From positions 1 to 27,389 of the forward strand of contig JAYWEL010000071.1 of assembly GCA_043779285.1 (NCBI GenBank): a DNA stretch of 27,389 bases, read 5' to 3'. The position numbers and the translations under genes are program-made. Positions 8,946 to 15,067 of the stretch are shown here, piece by piece. Within the stretch, counting starts at the first letter, position 1. Each line of letters opens with the position of its first letter. Origin of the DNA: MGR-bin208 sp043779285. GTDB lineage: Bacteria; Bacteroidota; Bacteroidia; Chitinophagales; Chitinophagaceae. The notes beneath the pieces are model-generated. The model made no database searches. It saw only the letters and a list, made by a program, of their open reading frames with translations, and was not told the origin of the DNA.

Positions 8946-8997
8946 AAAGTAAGTTTTATTGTTAACAACGTTACTTGTTGAAACAGTAACTTACTTT
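8946..8997. promoter_or_regulatory. Overlapping dyads at the mqnC promoter
   Basis: Outer arms AAAGTAAGTT (8946-8955) and AACTTACTTT (8988-8997) are perfect 10-bp complements. Inside, AACAA (8964-8968) and TTGTT (8975-8979) share the same centre. A second, differently centred imperfect palindrome spans 8970-8990 (GTTACT...AGTAAC, 8 of 10 pairs). The right arms overlap the -7 element of mqnC, so a protein bound here would affect that promoter. Inference from symmetry and position only. Confidence 0.4.
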
Positions 8998-8999
8998 TG
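8992..8999 (+). promoter_or_regulatory. Bacteroidota -7 element upstream of mqnC
   Basis: TACTTTTG matches TAnnTTTG exactly and lies 18 bp before the ATG at 9018. No TTG is found 17-23 bp upstream, so the -33 part is weak; TTGTTG at 8975-8980 is too close. The element overlaps the alternative TTG start at 8997, which argues against that start. Confidence 0.5.
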
Positions 9000-9017
9000 C
9001 AATCTGAAAAAAATATC

Positions 9018-10142
9018 ATGCAATTAGCCGACCTGTATCAAAAAGCACTGAATTTTGATTCCTTAACCAAGGAAGAAGGTATTTTTCTTTTTACACATGC
9101 GCCATTAACCGAATTGATGTTTGTGGCCGATGATTTAAGAAAAAAACAGGTAACACATGGAAAAGTAACCTGGCAGATAGACCGGAACGTAAACACTACC
9201 AATGTATGTGTGGCCAATTGCAAATTCTGTAATTTTTACCGCATTCCCGGACATGCAGAAGCCTATATCACGGACATGCCTACCTACAGAAAAAAAATCG
9301 AAGAAACTTTACGTTATGGTGGCGATCAGCTTTTATTGCAGGGTGGTCATCATCCTGAATTGGGATTGGATTTTTATGTAAAAATATTCAAAGAAATCAA
9401 GGCAGAATTTCCACATATTAAATTACACACACTCGGACCACCGGAAGTAGCCCATATCACCAAGCTTGAAAAATCGACACACCGTGAGGTGTTGATTGCA
9501 TTGAAAGAAGCGGGTATGGATAGTTTGCCTGGTGCCGGTGCCGAGATTTTGGTGGATCGGGTAAGAAGATTGATCAGTAAAGGAAAATGTGGTTCGCAGG
9601 AATGGCTGGACATTATGCATGAAGCACATAAATTAAATATTACTACTTCGGCCACCATGATGTTTGGGCATGTAGAAACGATTGATGAACGATTTGAACA
9701 CTTGATTAAACTACGTGAGGTACAAGCCCAAAAACCGGAATCAGCCAAGGGGTTTCTTGCTTTTATTCCATGGACATTTCAGGATGTGGACACCTTATTA
9801 ACCAGAATTCGTGGCGTACAAAACCTTACAACTTCAGAAGACTATATCCGTATGATTGCCATCAGCCGTATCATGTTGCCCAATATAAAAAACATACAAG
9901 CTAGCTGGTTAACAGTTGGCAAACAGGTTGCCGAAGTATGTCTGCATAGTGGTGCCAACGACTTTGGTAGTATCATGCTGGAAGAAAATGTGGTGAGTGC
10001 TGCAGGAGCCCCTCATCGGTTTACTTACAAATCTATTCAGGACTCTATTCGGGAAGCCGGATTTGAACCGCAGTTAAGGAATCAGCAATACGAATGGAGA
10101 GAAATTCCGGAAACCATTGAAGAGCAAACAATAGATTATTAA
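9018..10142 (+). CDS. mqnC: Cyclic dehypoxanthinyl futalosine synthase MqnC (radical SAM)
   Basis: A radical SAM enzyme of the futalosine route to menaquinone, catalysing the cyclisation of dehypoxanthine futalosine. The 4Fe-4S/SAM motif C-x3-C-x2-C is C64, C68, C71 (CVANCKFC). The remaining blocks fit MqnC rather than the related MqnE: QLLLQGGHHP, LHTLGPPEV, MDSLPGAGAEIL, TSATMMFGHVET, FIPWTFQ, NIQASWLTVG and ANDFGSIMLEENVVSAAG. Length 374 residues is normal. I chose ATG 9018 over the TTG at 8997 because the latter overlaps the -7 promoter element. Two small membrane-protein genes follow (10-bp and 28-bp gaps) and are probably co-transcribed. Presence of MqnC implies menaquinone synthesis through futalosine rather than the classical Men route; the other Mqn genes are not in the window. 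Confidence 0.95.
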   Translation: MQLADLYQKALNFDSLTKEEGIFLFTHAPLTELMFVADDLRKKQVTHGKVTWQIDRNVNTTNVCVANCKFCNFYRIPGHAEAYITDMPTYRKKIEETLRYGGDQLLLQGGHHPELGLDFYVKIFKEIKAEFPHIKLHTLGPPEVAHITKLEKSTHREVLIALKEAGMDSLPGAGAEILVDRVRRLISKGKCGSQEWLDIMHEAHKLNITTSATMMFGHVETIDERFEHLIKLREVQAQKPESAKGFLAFIPWTFQDVDTLLTRIRGVQNLTTSEDYIRMIAISRIMLPNIKNIQASWLTVGKQVAEVCLHSGANDFGSIMLEENVVSAAGAPHRFTYKSIQDSIREAGFEPQLRNQQYEWREIPETIEEQTIDY

Positions 10143-10152
10143 TTCAACTTTT

Positions 10153-10470
10153 ATGAAAAAAAATTACTGGAAATCTATTCAGAAAATGCGCATTGTAGGC
10201 ATTGCCGAAGGCGTATCATTTTTAATTCTTTTGCTGATAGCTATGCCGATGAAATATATGGCAGGCATACCGGAAGCAGTAAAGCTGGTTGGATGGGCAC
10301 ACGGTATTCTTTTTATCGCTTTCCTCATTTTTAGTTTTGAAGTAAAAAGCAATTTGAACAAAAACACTTTCTGGTTTTTAAAATCTTTTGTTGCCGCATT
10401 GATTCCTTGTGGCACGTTTTTGTTGGATAAGGAATTGAAAAAAGAACAAGCTGCTTTTACTGAAAACTAA
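10153..10470 (+). CDS. DUF3817-family small integral membrane protein
   Basis: A 105-residue protein with three hydrophobic segments (about residues 16-33, 44-65, 75-92). The motif RIVGIAEGVSFLILL near the start, KLVGWAHGILFIAFL in the middle and AALIPCGTFLLDKEL at the end fit DUF3817 (PF12823), a small membrane family of unknown function. The final positively charged tail is probably cytoplasmic. It starts 10 bp after mqnC, so it is likely read from the same transcript, but I know of no established link between the family and menaquinone. Confidence 0.85.
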   Translation: MKKNYWKSIQKMRIVGIAEGVSFLILLLIAMPMKYMAGIPEAVKLVGWAHGILFIAFLIFSFEVKSNLNKNTFWFLKSFVAALIPCGTFLLDKELKKEQAAFTEN

Positions 10471-10498
10471 TCCCTGATTTTATTAAACATTTATTTCC

Positions 10499-10939
10499 AT
10501 GAATTTAATCCAAGCCATTTTCAGCAGTCAGTATACCGATTTAAAAAACAAAAACCGCAACACGGATAAGGGTAGACTAAATGGCCTCATCATGATCACG
10601 ATGGTTTTTTTCATTTTGCTCATGTCGGTTTTCACATTGATTTCTTCATTGGCAAGAAATACATCCATTGCGAAAGAGATACTTGGCATCAATTATATTT
10701 TTGGAACCGGTTGGTTGGAAACCAAACTACCCGGTTTGGCAGGTGCTGCCATTTTATTTGCCCTTGTTTATACATTGTTCGGCAAAAAAGAATTCTATGA
10801 TTCGACGATTACTATTTACAATGAATTAGATGAAGCATCCCAATTGAAAGTTAAGCGAAAAGGAAGCAGGGCCTTATATGGAGCCATTTTTGTTTTTATG
10901 GTCAGTTTATTTATTTCGCTTATTTCTTTAGGTGGCTAA
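10499..10939 (+). CDS. Unrecognised membrane protein, three predicted helices
   Basis: I do not recognise this 146-residue protein. It has a polar N-terminal 30 residues, hydrophobic segments at about 29-50, 73-92 and 121-143, and a charged stretch between the second and third (KKEFYDSTITIYNELDEAS). ATG at 10499, 28 bp after the DUF3817 gene, so it is probably the last gene of the mqnC transcript. Its TAA (10937-10939) overlaps the TAG of the convergent response regulator by two bases, leaving no intergenic space for a terminator. Confidence 0.75.
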   Translation: MNLIQAIFSSQYTDLKNKNRNTDKGRLNGLIMITMVFFILLMSVFTLISSLARNTSIAKEILGINYIFGTGWLETKLPGLAGAAILFALVYTLFGKKEFYDSTITIYNELDEASQLKVKRKGSRALYGAIFVFMVSLFISLISLGG

Positions 10940-11625
10940 ACGGTCACAAACCGGTAACCGATTCCTTTTATCGTAATAATTTCAAGTGCTGGATCTTCTT
11001 TCAGGTAACTGCGAATTTTGGTAATATACACATCCAGGTTGCGGCTGTTGAAAAAAGAATCGTTTCCCCAAAGTAGGTTCAGGATATCGCGACGATCGAT
11101 AATTTTTTCCCGGTTTTCGTATAATACTTTTAGTAATTCACTTTCCCGGTAAGACAGTTTTTTTTCTTCCTTTCCATTACTTAATATCTGTCTGTTTAAA
11201 TGGAAAGTGAATTTGCCAAAACTTACCGATTCTGCCGCGTTTTTCAGTTCCGGCTCTATTCTTAATCTCAGTGAATTTTGAATACGGACAATCAATTCTT
11301 CCATACTGAATGGTTTACGGATATAATCTGTACAACCAACCGTAAAACCTTTTAATACATCATCGGTTTGCACTTTTGCCGACAGAAAAATTATCGGAAC
11401 CGCTTCATTTATTTTTCTTATTTCATCGGCAATAGTAAATCCATCCTTATTGGGTAGCATGATATCTAATACACAGATATCGGGTTTAATTTTTATAAAT
11501 AAGTCTAACACTTTTGCCCCATCACCTTCCATCACTACTTCAAAACCCCTGCTTTCCAGGCTCTCTTTTACAATTTTACCCAGAAACAGTTCATCCTCTA
11601 CGTATAATATTTTCGAATTTATCAT
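10936..11625 (-). CDS. OmpR/PhoB-family response regulator
   Basis: The 229-residue protein has a receiver domain (about 1-120) with acidic pair E10/D11, phospho-acceptor D54 (CVLDIMLPNKDG), S82 and K104 (YIRKPF), then a winged-helix DNA-binding domain (about 133-229) ending in the typical KIRSYLKEDPALEIITIKGIGYRF block. Such regulators bind as dimers to two direct half-sites about one helical turn apart. Its ATG overlaps the TGA of the histidine kinase by four bases, so translation is coupled and the kinase is the cognate partner. Candidate targets are the TTAAC-N5-TTAAC elements at 13138-13177 and 17985-18005. The end of the gene overlaps the stop of the convergent membrane protein gene. 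Confidence 0.95.
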   Translation of the reverse strand: MINSKILYVEDELFLGKIVKESLESRGFEVVMEGDGAKVLDLFIKIKPDICVLDIMLPNKDGFTIADEIRKINEAVPIIFLSAKVQTDDVLKGFTVGCTDYIRKPFSMEELIVRIQNSLRLRIEPELKNAAESVSFGKFTFHLNRQILSNGKEEKKLSYRESELLKVLYENREKIIDRRDILNLLWGNDSFFNSRNLDVYITKIRSYLKEDPALEIITIKGIGYRFVTV

Positions 11626-13088
11626 GCCTGTTGTTTAGGTATTGAAACTACGAATCTGCTTCCGGAACCCTGCTTACTTTCTACTTTTACTTTTCCTTTA
11701 TGTTGTTCAACGATATGTGAAACGTAACTTAATCCCAACCCATATCCCTTCGCATTATGCGTATTGCCATTGGGTACACGAAAGAATTTTTCAAATACTT
11801 TGTTTGTATACTCGGGTGCAATGCCAATTCCGGTGTCGGATACCGTTAATTCTACCTGTCCGTTTACACCCAAAAGCTGTACATCGATACTTGCATGGTC
11901 CTTACTGTACTTTAAAGCATTGTCCATTAAATTATATACCACACTCAACATATTCAACCGATCGGCATGTAAACTTGTATCTCCTGCTGTGGTTATAGTC
12001 AATTTTGTGTTTTGTTTTTCCAGTTGTAAGCGCATCGAATCAGCCACTTCATCCACCAGTTCTTTCATATCGAATTTCTCAAAAGTCAATTCTAATTCCT
12101 GGTTTTCGTACATCGACAATTTTAAAACCTTATCAACCAACAAAGACAACCGGTTTAATTCATTCGATGATATATCGAGATACTCCTTTGTACGTTCGGG
12201 ATTATTCATGGCATTGAAATTCTTCAGGGCTTCTATGGCAACAGCAACCGTTGCAATGGGTGTTTTCAACTCATGCGTTACATTGCTGATAAATTCATTT
12301 TTTAATTCGGCCAAACGATGTTGCCTGATCATATTCCGATATAACATTAAAAAAGCCATGATGGTAAAGGCAATTAGAAATAAAGAGAATAAAAAAGGTA
12401 TGGTAAGCTTATTACTGATAAATGAAAACGTGTTTCCCAATTCAAGCCGATACGTAATAGGATTAGTAAAACCAACCCGTACTTCATTAAAATGAAACCT
12501 CACTGAATCGGGTAAGTTATCTATCCGGGTAATTGAAAAAGGGATCATCAGTTTTTCTTCGTCCATCACTTTTTTATAGGCCGTTGTAATATCTGCTATT
12601 TTCAAACTATCCTGCAAGGAATCAATGCCTGCCATCATTTGATGAACACGATCACCCATAAAATTGTAATCTCTTCTTCTTTTTTCTCTTGTGCTGTCAT
12701 TTCCTTTTGTCTTTTGTCTTTTTTCAAAAGCCATATACATGGCTTCCTGTATGCCAGGGTCTTTCTTCATGGTATCCGACATTCGATCTCGCACCACATT
12801 CATCATGGCAACTAAATCTCCACTCTTTCGTTGTGAATTTGACAGTGGTTGGCCTTCGACTATCTTAAACCGGAATTTTTTATCTATGGCCATTTCTGAT
12901 TCTGGCATATTGAAATTTAATTTGGAAGATTGTAACCTTCGAACAGTTTCGCGGAACATCATATTACTGCGTATTTCCAATGCACGGGTTTCCCGGTCAT
13001 AGCTATCATTAAGCCAATACAATTGAAAGCCAATAATAACAAACAACGATGTCCCCATCAATAAAAGCAACCAACGAAAATTCTTCAT
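11622..13088 (-). CDS. Membrane sensor histidine kinase
   Basis: The 488-residue kinase has a transmembrane helix at about 6-26, a periplasmic sensor region of about 200 residues, a second helix at about 229-250 and then the HisKA/HATPase core. The H-box is FISNVTHELKTP with H272, the N-box NLMDNALKYS 386-395, G1 DTGIGI 418-423, F-box FEKFFR 432-437 and G2 GYGLGL 448-453. There is no HAMP domain. The sensor region is unusually rich in methionine (about 15 between residues 43 and 181) and has a basic patch at 133-139. I chose ATG 13086-13088 over the TTG 45 bp upstream because that TTG coincides with the -33 element and a TAAATTTG -7 element lies between them. It is the first gene of the kinase/regulator operon. 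Confidence 0.93.
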   Translation of the reverse strand: MKNFRWLLLLMGTSLFVIIGFQLYWLNDSYDRETRALEIRSNMMFRETVRRLQSSKLNFNMPESEMAIDKKFRFKIVEGQPLSNSQRKSGDLVAMMNVVRDRMSDTMKKDPGIQEAMYMAFEKRQKTKGNDSTREKRRRDYNFMGDRVHQMMAGIDSLQDSLKIADITTAYKKVMDEEKLMIPFSITRIDNLPDSVRFHFNEVRVGFTNPITYRLELGNTFSFISNKLTIPFLFSLFLIAFTIMAFLMLYRNMIRQHRLAELKNEFISNVTHELKTPIATVAVAIEALKNFNAMNNPERTKEYLDISSNELNRLSLLVDKVLKLSMYENQELELTFEKFDMKELVDEVADSMRLQLEKQNTKLTITTAGDTSLHADRLNMLSVVYNLMDNALKYSKDHASIDVQLLGVNGQVELTVSDTGIGIAPEYTNKVFEKFFRVPNGNTHNAKGYGLGLSYVSHIVEQHKGKVKVESKQGSGSRFVVSIPKQQA

Positions 13089-13105
13089 GTTTTTTATTTT
13101 CAAAA

Positions 13106-13133
13106 CAAATTTAACTAATTCAAATTCCCGCAA
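13106..13133 (-). promoter_or_regulatory. Promoter of the histidine kinase/response regulator operon
   Basis: Read on the reverse strand: TTG (13131-13133), a 17-bp spacer, then TAAATTTG (13106-13113), an exact TAnnTTTG. This leaves a short leader before the ATG at 13088. Spacing falls at the lower edge of the 17-23 bp described for Flavobacterium promoters. Confidence 0.6.
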
Positions 13134-13137
13134 TCAG

Positions 13138-13177
13138 TTCATTAACCTTATTTAACCTTATACCAAGATGACTTAAC
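13138..13177 (+). promoter_or_regulatory. Tandem TTAAC repeats, candidate response-regulator binding site
   Basis: TTAAC occurs at 13142, 13152 and 13173: two copies exactly 10 bp apart and a third 21 bp further on, thus all on about the same helix face. The 21-bp core 13138-13158 (TTCATTAAC-N5-TTAACCT) recurs upstream of the beta-barrel gene at 17985-18005 with 18 of 21 identities. The site lies between the divergent kinase and GLPGLI promoters, about 42 bp upstream of the GLPGLI -7 element, where an activator would bind. Binding by the neighbouring OmpR-type regulator is inference. Confidence 0.6.
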
Positions 13178-13200
13178 ATCTCTTTAATAGAGCTTTTCAT

Positions 13201-13208
13201 TACTTTTG
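13201..13208 (+). promoter_or_regulatory. -7 element of the GLPGLI gene
   Basis: TACTTTTG is an exact TAnnTTTG 17 bp before the ATG at 13226. No TTG lies at the normal -33 distance; the third TTAAC (13173-13177) ends 23 bp upstream instead. A missing -33 with a regulator site in its place is what an activator-dependent promoter would look like. Confidence 0.55.
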
Positions 13209-13225
13209 AAAATCAAATAATAAAA

Positions 13226-14098
13226 ATGAAAAAAATAATATTTACAGGATTGTCCCTGTTTTTTTTAGGTAATCTGTTTGCCCAGATAAAAGAAGGAAAA
13301 ATTGTTTATGAAAGAACTGTACAACCTCAAATGAGAATTTCCGGAAATGGGCCAGGAGGCATGCCTCCTGGAATGAATGAAGAGATGATGGCCCGGTTTC
13401 AACGTCCCCGTACCAATAAGTTTGAATTATCTTTTGCCAATAATCAAACCTTGTGGCAACAAGTGGAAGAACCCAATCAGCAAAACCAAAACTTTGGTGG
13501 TGGTGACCGTAGTGGTGGTGGCGACCGTGGAGGCATGCAAATGCGTGTTGTAATGGCGGGTGGTGCAACAGAAGAAATAGTTTATACCAATATTAGGGAA
13601 GGAACCAGTATTTCTAAAAAAGCCTTGGGTGTAGACGATTTTCTGGTAAGTGACAGCATCAAAAAAATGAGCTGGAAATTATCCGGAGAAACACAGGAAG
13701 TATCCGGATACAATTGCCGGAAAGCAACTGCACAAAAAATAGGAACCAGAATGGAAGTGAAAATGGTTAATGGCAAGATGGCCCGATCAGAAGTGGCAGA
13801 TACTTCAATTTATGTGGCCTGGTTTACAACCGATATTCCGGTATCAGCCGGGCCTGATTTACAGGGTCAATTACCCGGAGCCATTTTAGAACTGAATATT
13901 AATAATGGAAGAACAGTTTATAAAGCCGTATCCGTTTCCGATCAAATAAAAGTCACCGATGTAAAAGAACCAAAAGGCGGGAAAAAAGTAACTGCTGCTG
14001 TGTTTGCTAAAAAAAGAGACCAGTTTATAGAAGAAACAAGCTCGAACATGCAGGGGCAAGGTCAGGGTGGAAACAGAACGATTATCATGAATCACTAA
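13226..14098 (+). CDS. GLPGLI-family secreted protein
   Basis: The 290-residue protein has a signal peptide (KK, hydrophobic core, cleavage likely after ALFAQ-like NLFAQ near residue 20), then EGKIVYERTV, typical of the family start. Later YNCRKATA, SIYVAWFTTDIPVSAGP and GQLPGAILELNINNG complete the GLPGLI family (TIGR01200) pattern; the name-giving motif is here LPGAI (216-220). Two inserts rich in Gly and Met stand out: residues 37-55 and 90-113. Family function is not established; members are exported, Bacteroidota-specific and, as I recall, often near outer-membrane beta-barrel or TonB-dependent receptor genes. It is divergent from the kinase/regulator operon and preceded by tandem TTAAC repeats, so regulation by that system is likely. 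A strong bidirectional terminator follows. Confidence 0.92.
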   Translation: MKKIIFTGLSLFFLGNLFAQIKEGKIVYERTVQPQMRISGNGPGGMPPGMNEEMMARFQRPRTNKFELSFANNQTLWQQVEEPNQQNQNFGGGDRSGGGDRGGMQMRVVMAGGATEEIVYTNIREGTSISKKALGVDDFLVSDSIKKMSWKLSGETQEVSGYNCRKATAQKIGTRMEVKMVNGKMARSEVADTSIYVAWFTTDIPVSAGPDLQGQLPGAILELNINNGRTVYKAVSVSDQIKVTDVKEPKGGKKVTAAVFAKKRDQFIEETSSNMQGQGQGGNRTIIMNH

Positions 14099-14106
14099 AC
14101 TATTTT

Positions 14107-14147
14107 GACATAAAAAAACCGCTGAATTTTCGGAGGTTTTTTATGTC
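14107..14147. terminator. Bidirectional intrinsic terminator between convergent genes
   Basis: GACAT-A7-CC (14107-14120) pairs with GG-T6-ATGTC (14135-14147), 13 base pairs with one bulged A and a 14-nt loop. The A-tract and T-tract make it work in both directions. It ends on the base before the stop codon of the reverse gene at 14148. Confidence 0.85.
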
Positions 14148-14732
14148 TTAAAATTCAATTACCCGTCCTCGTTCGTCGTCTTTTCTTTCCGATTCGTAAA
14201 CCAACACTTGTATTCTCCACTCCATCATTTCATAAGCCATCATTAATTCTATTTTCAAATGCATTAAATTTTTATCCTCGGTTGCAGGTGCAAATATTAC
14301 ATGGAAAAATCTTTTATCTTCTGTTGGCTTTTCATATACCCCTTTAAATTTATATTGCTGGCCGTCATTAAATCGTACCGATAAATTATTTAACTGATTA
14401 TAAACGCTTTTAAACTTTCTTTCGGTTTGCATAAAATCATTGGAAGCAAATAGCAATGACTGCCAACTGTTGATCTCCTTATTCAATGAACTGTATCGGG
14501 TGATACTGCAATTCAATGAACCCGCAGGATTTATTTTACTTGTATAATCGGCAGATTGTGGATTTTCTACAATTAGATCGCCCATGATATTTTTAAACCC
14601 GTTTGGAAAATCTCTAACAATTTTTTCCATATCCAATGCAAAATTAGAAATGGTGCCCGGTAGTTTTATTTGTGCCTGTAAGGACTTAAAATGAATGGCT
14701 AAAAACAGCAGAATGAGGCTATATTTTTTCAA
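14148..14732 (-). CDS. Secreted protein of unknown function
   Basis: I do not recognise a family. The 194-residue product has a clear signal peptide (MKKYSLILLFLAIHFKSLQAQ, cleavage near residue 20) and a mature part of about 173 residues with alternating polar and hydrophobic residues, compatible with a mixed alpha/beta domain (IKLPGTISNFALDMEKIV..., YKFKGVYEKP, RFFHVIFAPA). No cysteine is conserved-looking apart from one near residue 75. The start is TTG at 14730-14732: the frame is closed by TAA 27 bp upstream and the first internal Met follows the signal peptide. A TAnTTTG-like sequence at 14767-14773 is a possible but non-standard promoter. Its location between the GLPGLI and beta-barrel genes makes an envelope role plausible. 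Confidence 0.75.
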   Translation of the reverse strand: MKKYSLILLFLAIHFKSLQAQIKLPGTISNFALDMEKIVRDFPNGFKNIMGDLIVENPQSADYTSKINPAGSLNCSITRYSSLNKEINSWQSLLFASNDFMQTERKFKSVYNQLNNLSVRFNDGQQYKFKGVYEKPTEDKRFFHVIFAPATEDKNLMHLKIELMMAYEMMEWRIQVLVYESERKDDERGRVIEF

Positions 14733-14842
14733 GCAGTCTGGATTAATCCGTGATTTTTATAATTTGCAAAATAGTTAAAATCTATCTAGCTACATACTAA
14801 TTTAAACATCCAGACGTTTGAAACATATAAACCCAACCCTCT

Positions 14843-15001
14843 ATGAAAAATAAATCAGCAGAATTCAGTCGCGAAGAAGCCCGGATTTATAAAAATTATT
14901 ACCGCCCTTCTTTCAATATTTTTCGCATTTTCAAATCCATCTTGGGTGTTCTTATTTCCGGTTCGCCACAAGTATCCCAACACCGTAATTATAATAAATA
15001 A
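14843..15001 (+). CDS. Small ORF, 52 residues, unknown function
   Basis: ATG 14843 to TAA 15001 encodes a 52-residue basic peptide beginning MKNKSAEFSREEARIYKNYY and ending SPQVSQHRNYNK, with a short hydrophobic middle (FNIFRIFKSILGVLIS). It is the only plausible gene on the + strand in the 335-bp gap between the flanking reverse-strand genes. A bidirectional hairpin terminator starts 15 bp after its stop, consistent with a real transcript. A GACGTTTG sequence at 14813-14820, one base off TAnnTTTG, lies 22 bp before the ATG. I know no family. Codon choice looks like that of the neighbours. The rest of the gap (14733-14842) shows nothing clear. Confidence 0.55.
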   Translation: MKNKSAEFSREEARIYKNYYRPSFNIFRIFKSILGVLISGSPQVSQHRNYNK

Positions 15002-15015
15002 ATAGTTCTGAAAAT

Positions 15016-15047
15016 AAAAAAAAGGCTTCCAATGGAAACTCTTTTTT
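15016..15047. terminator. Bidirectional terminator between the small ORF and the beta-barrel gene
   Basis: TTCC-AAT-GGAA forms the apex, then a small internal loop, then AAAAAAGG paired with CTCTTTTTT (one G-T pair). A-tract and T-tract flank it on either side, so it can act in both directions for the convergent genes ending at 15001 and 15068. Confidence 0.7.
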
Positions 15048-15067
15048 GTAAATTCATTAGCTATCTA

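Noticed and set aside
11764..12495. 243-codon open frame on the + strand
   Set aside because: Fully antisense to the histidine kinase gene, whose frame has all catalytic boxes; the + frame gives a low-complexity Ser/Asn/Phe-rich product with no family resemblance.
14767..14773. TATTTTG (reverse strand) as a promoter of the secreted protein gene
   Set aside because: One base short of TAnnTTTG and no TTG at the proper distance; kept only as a remark.
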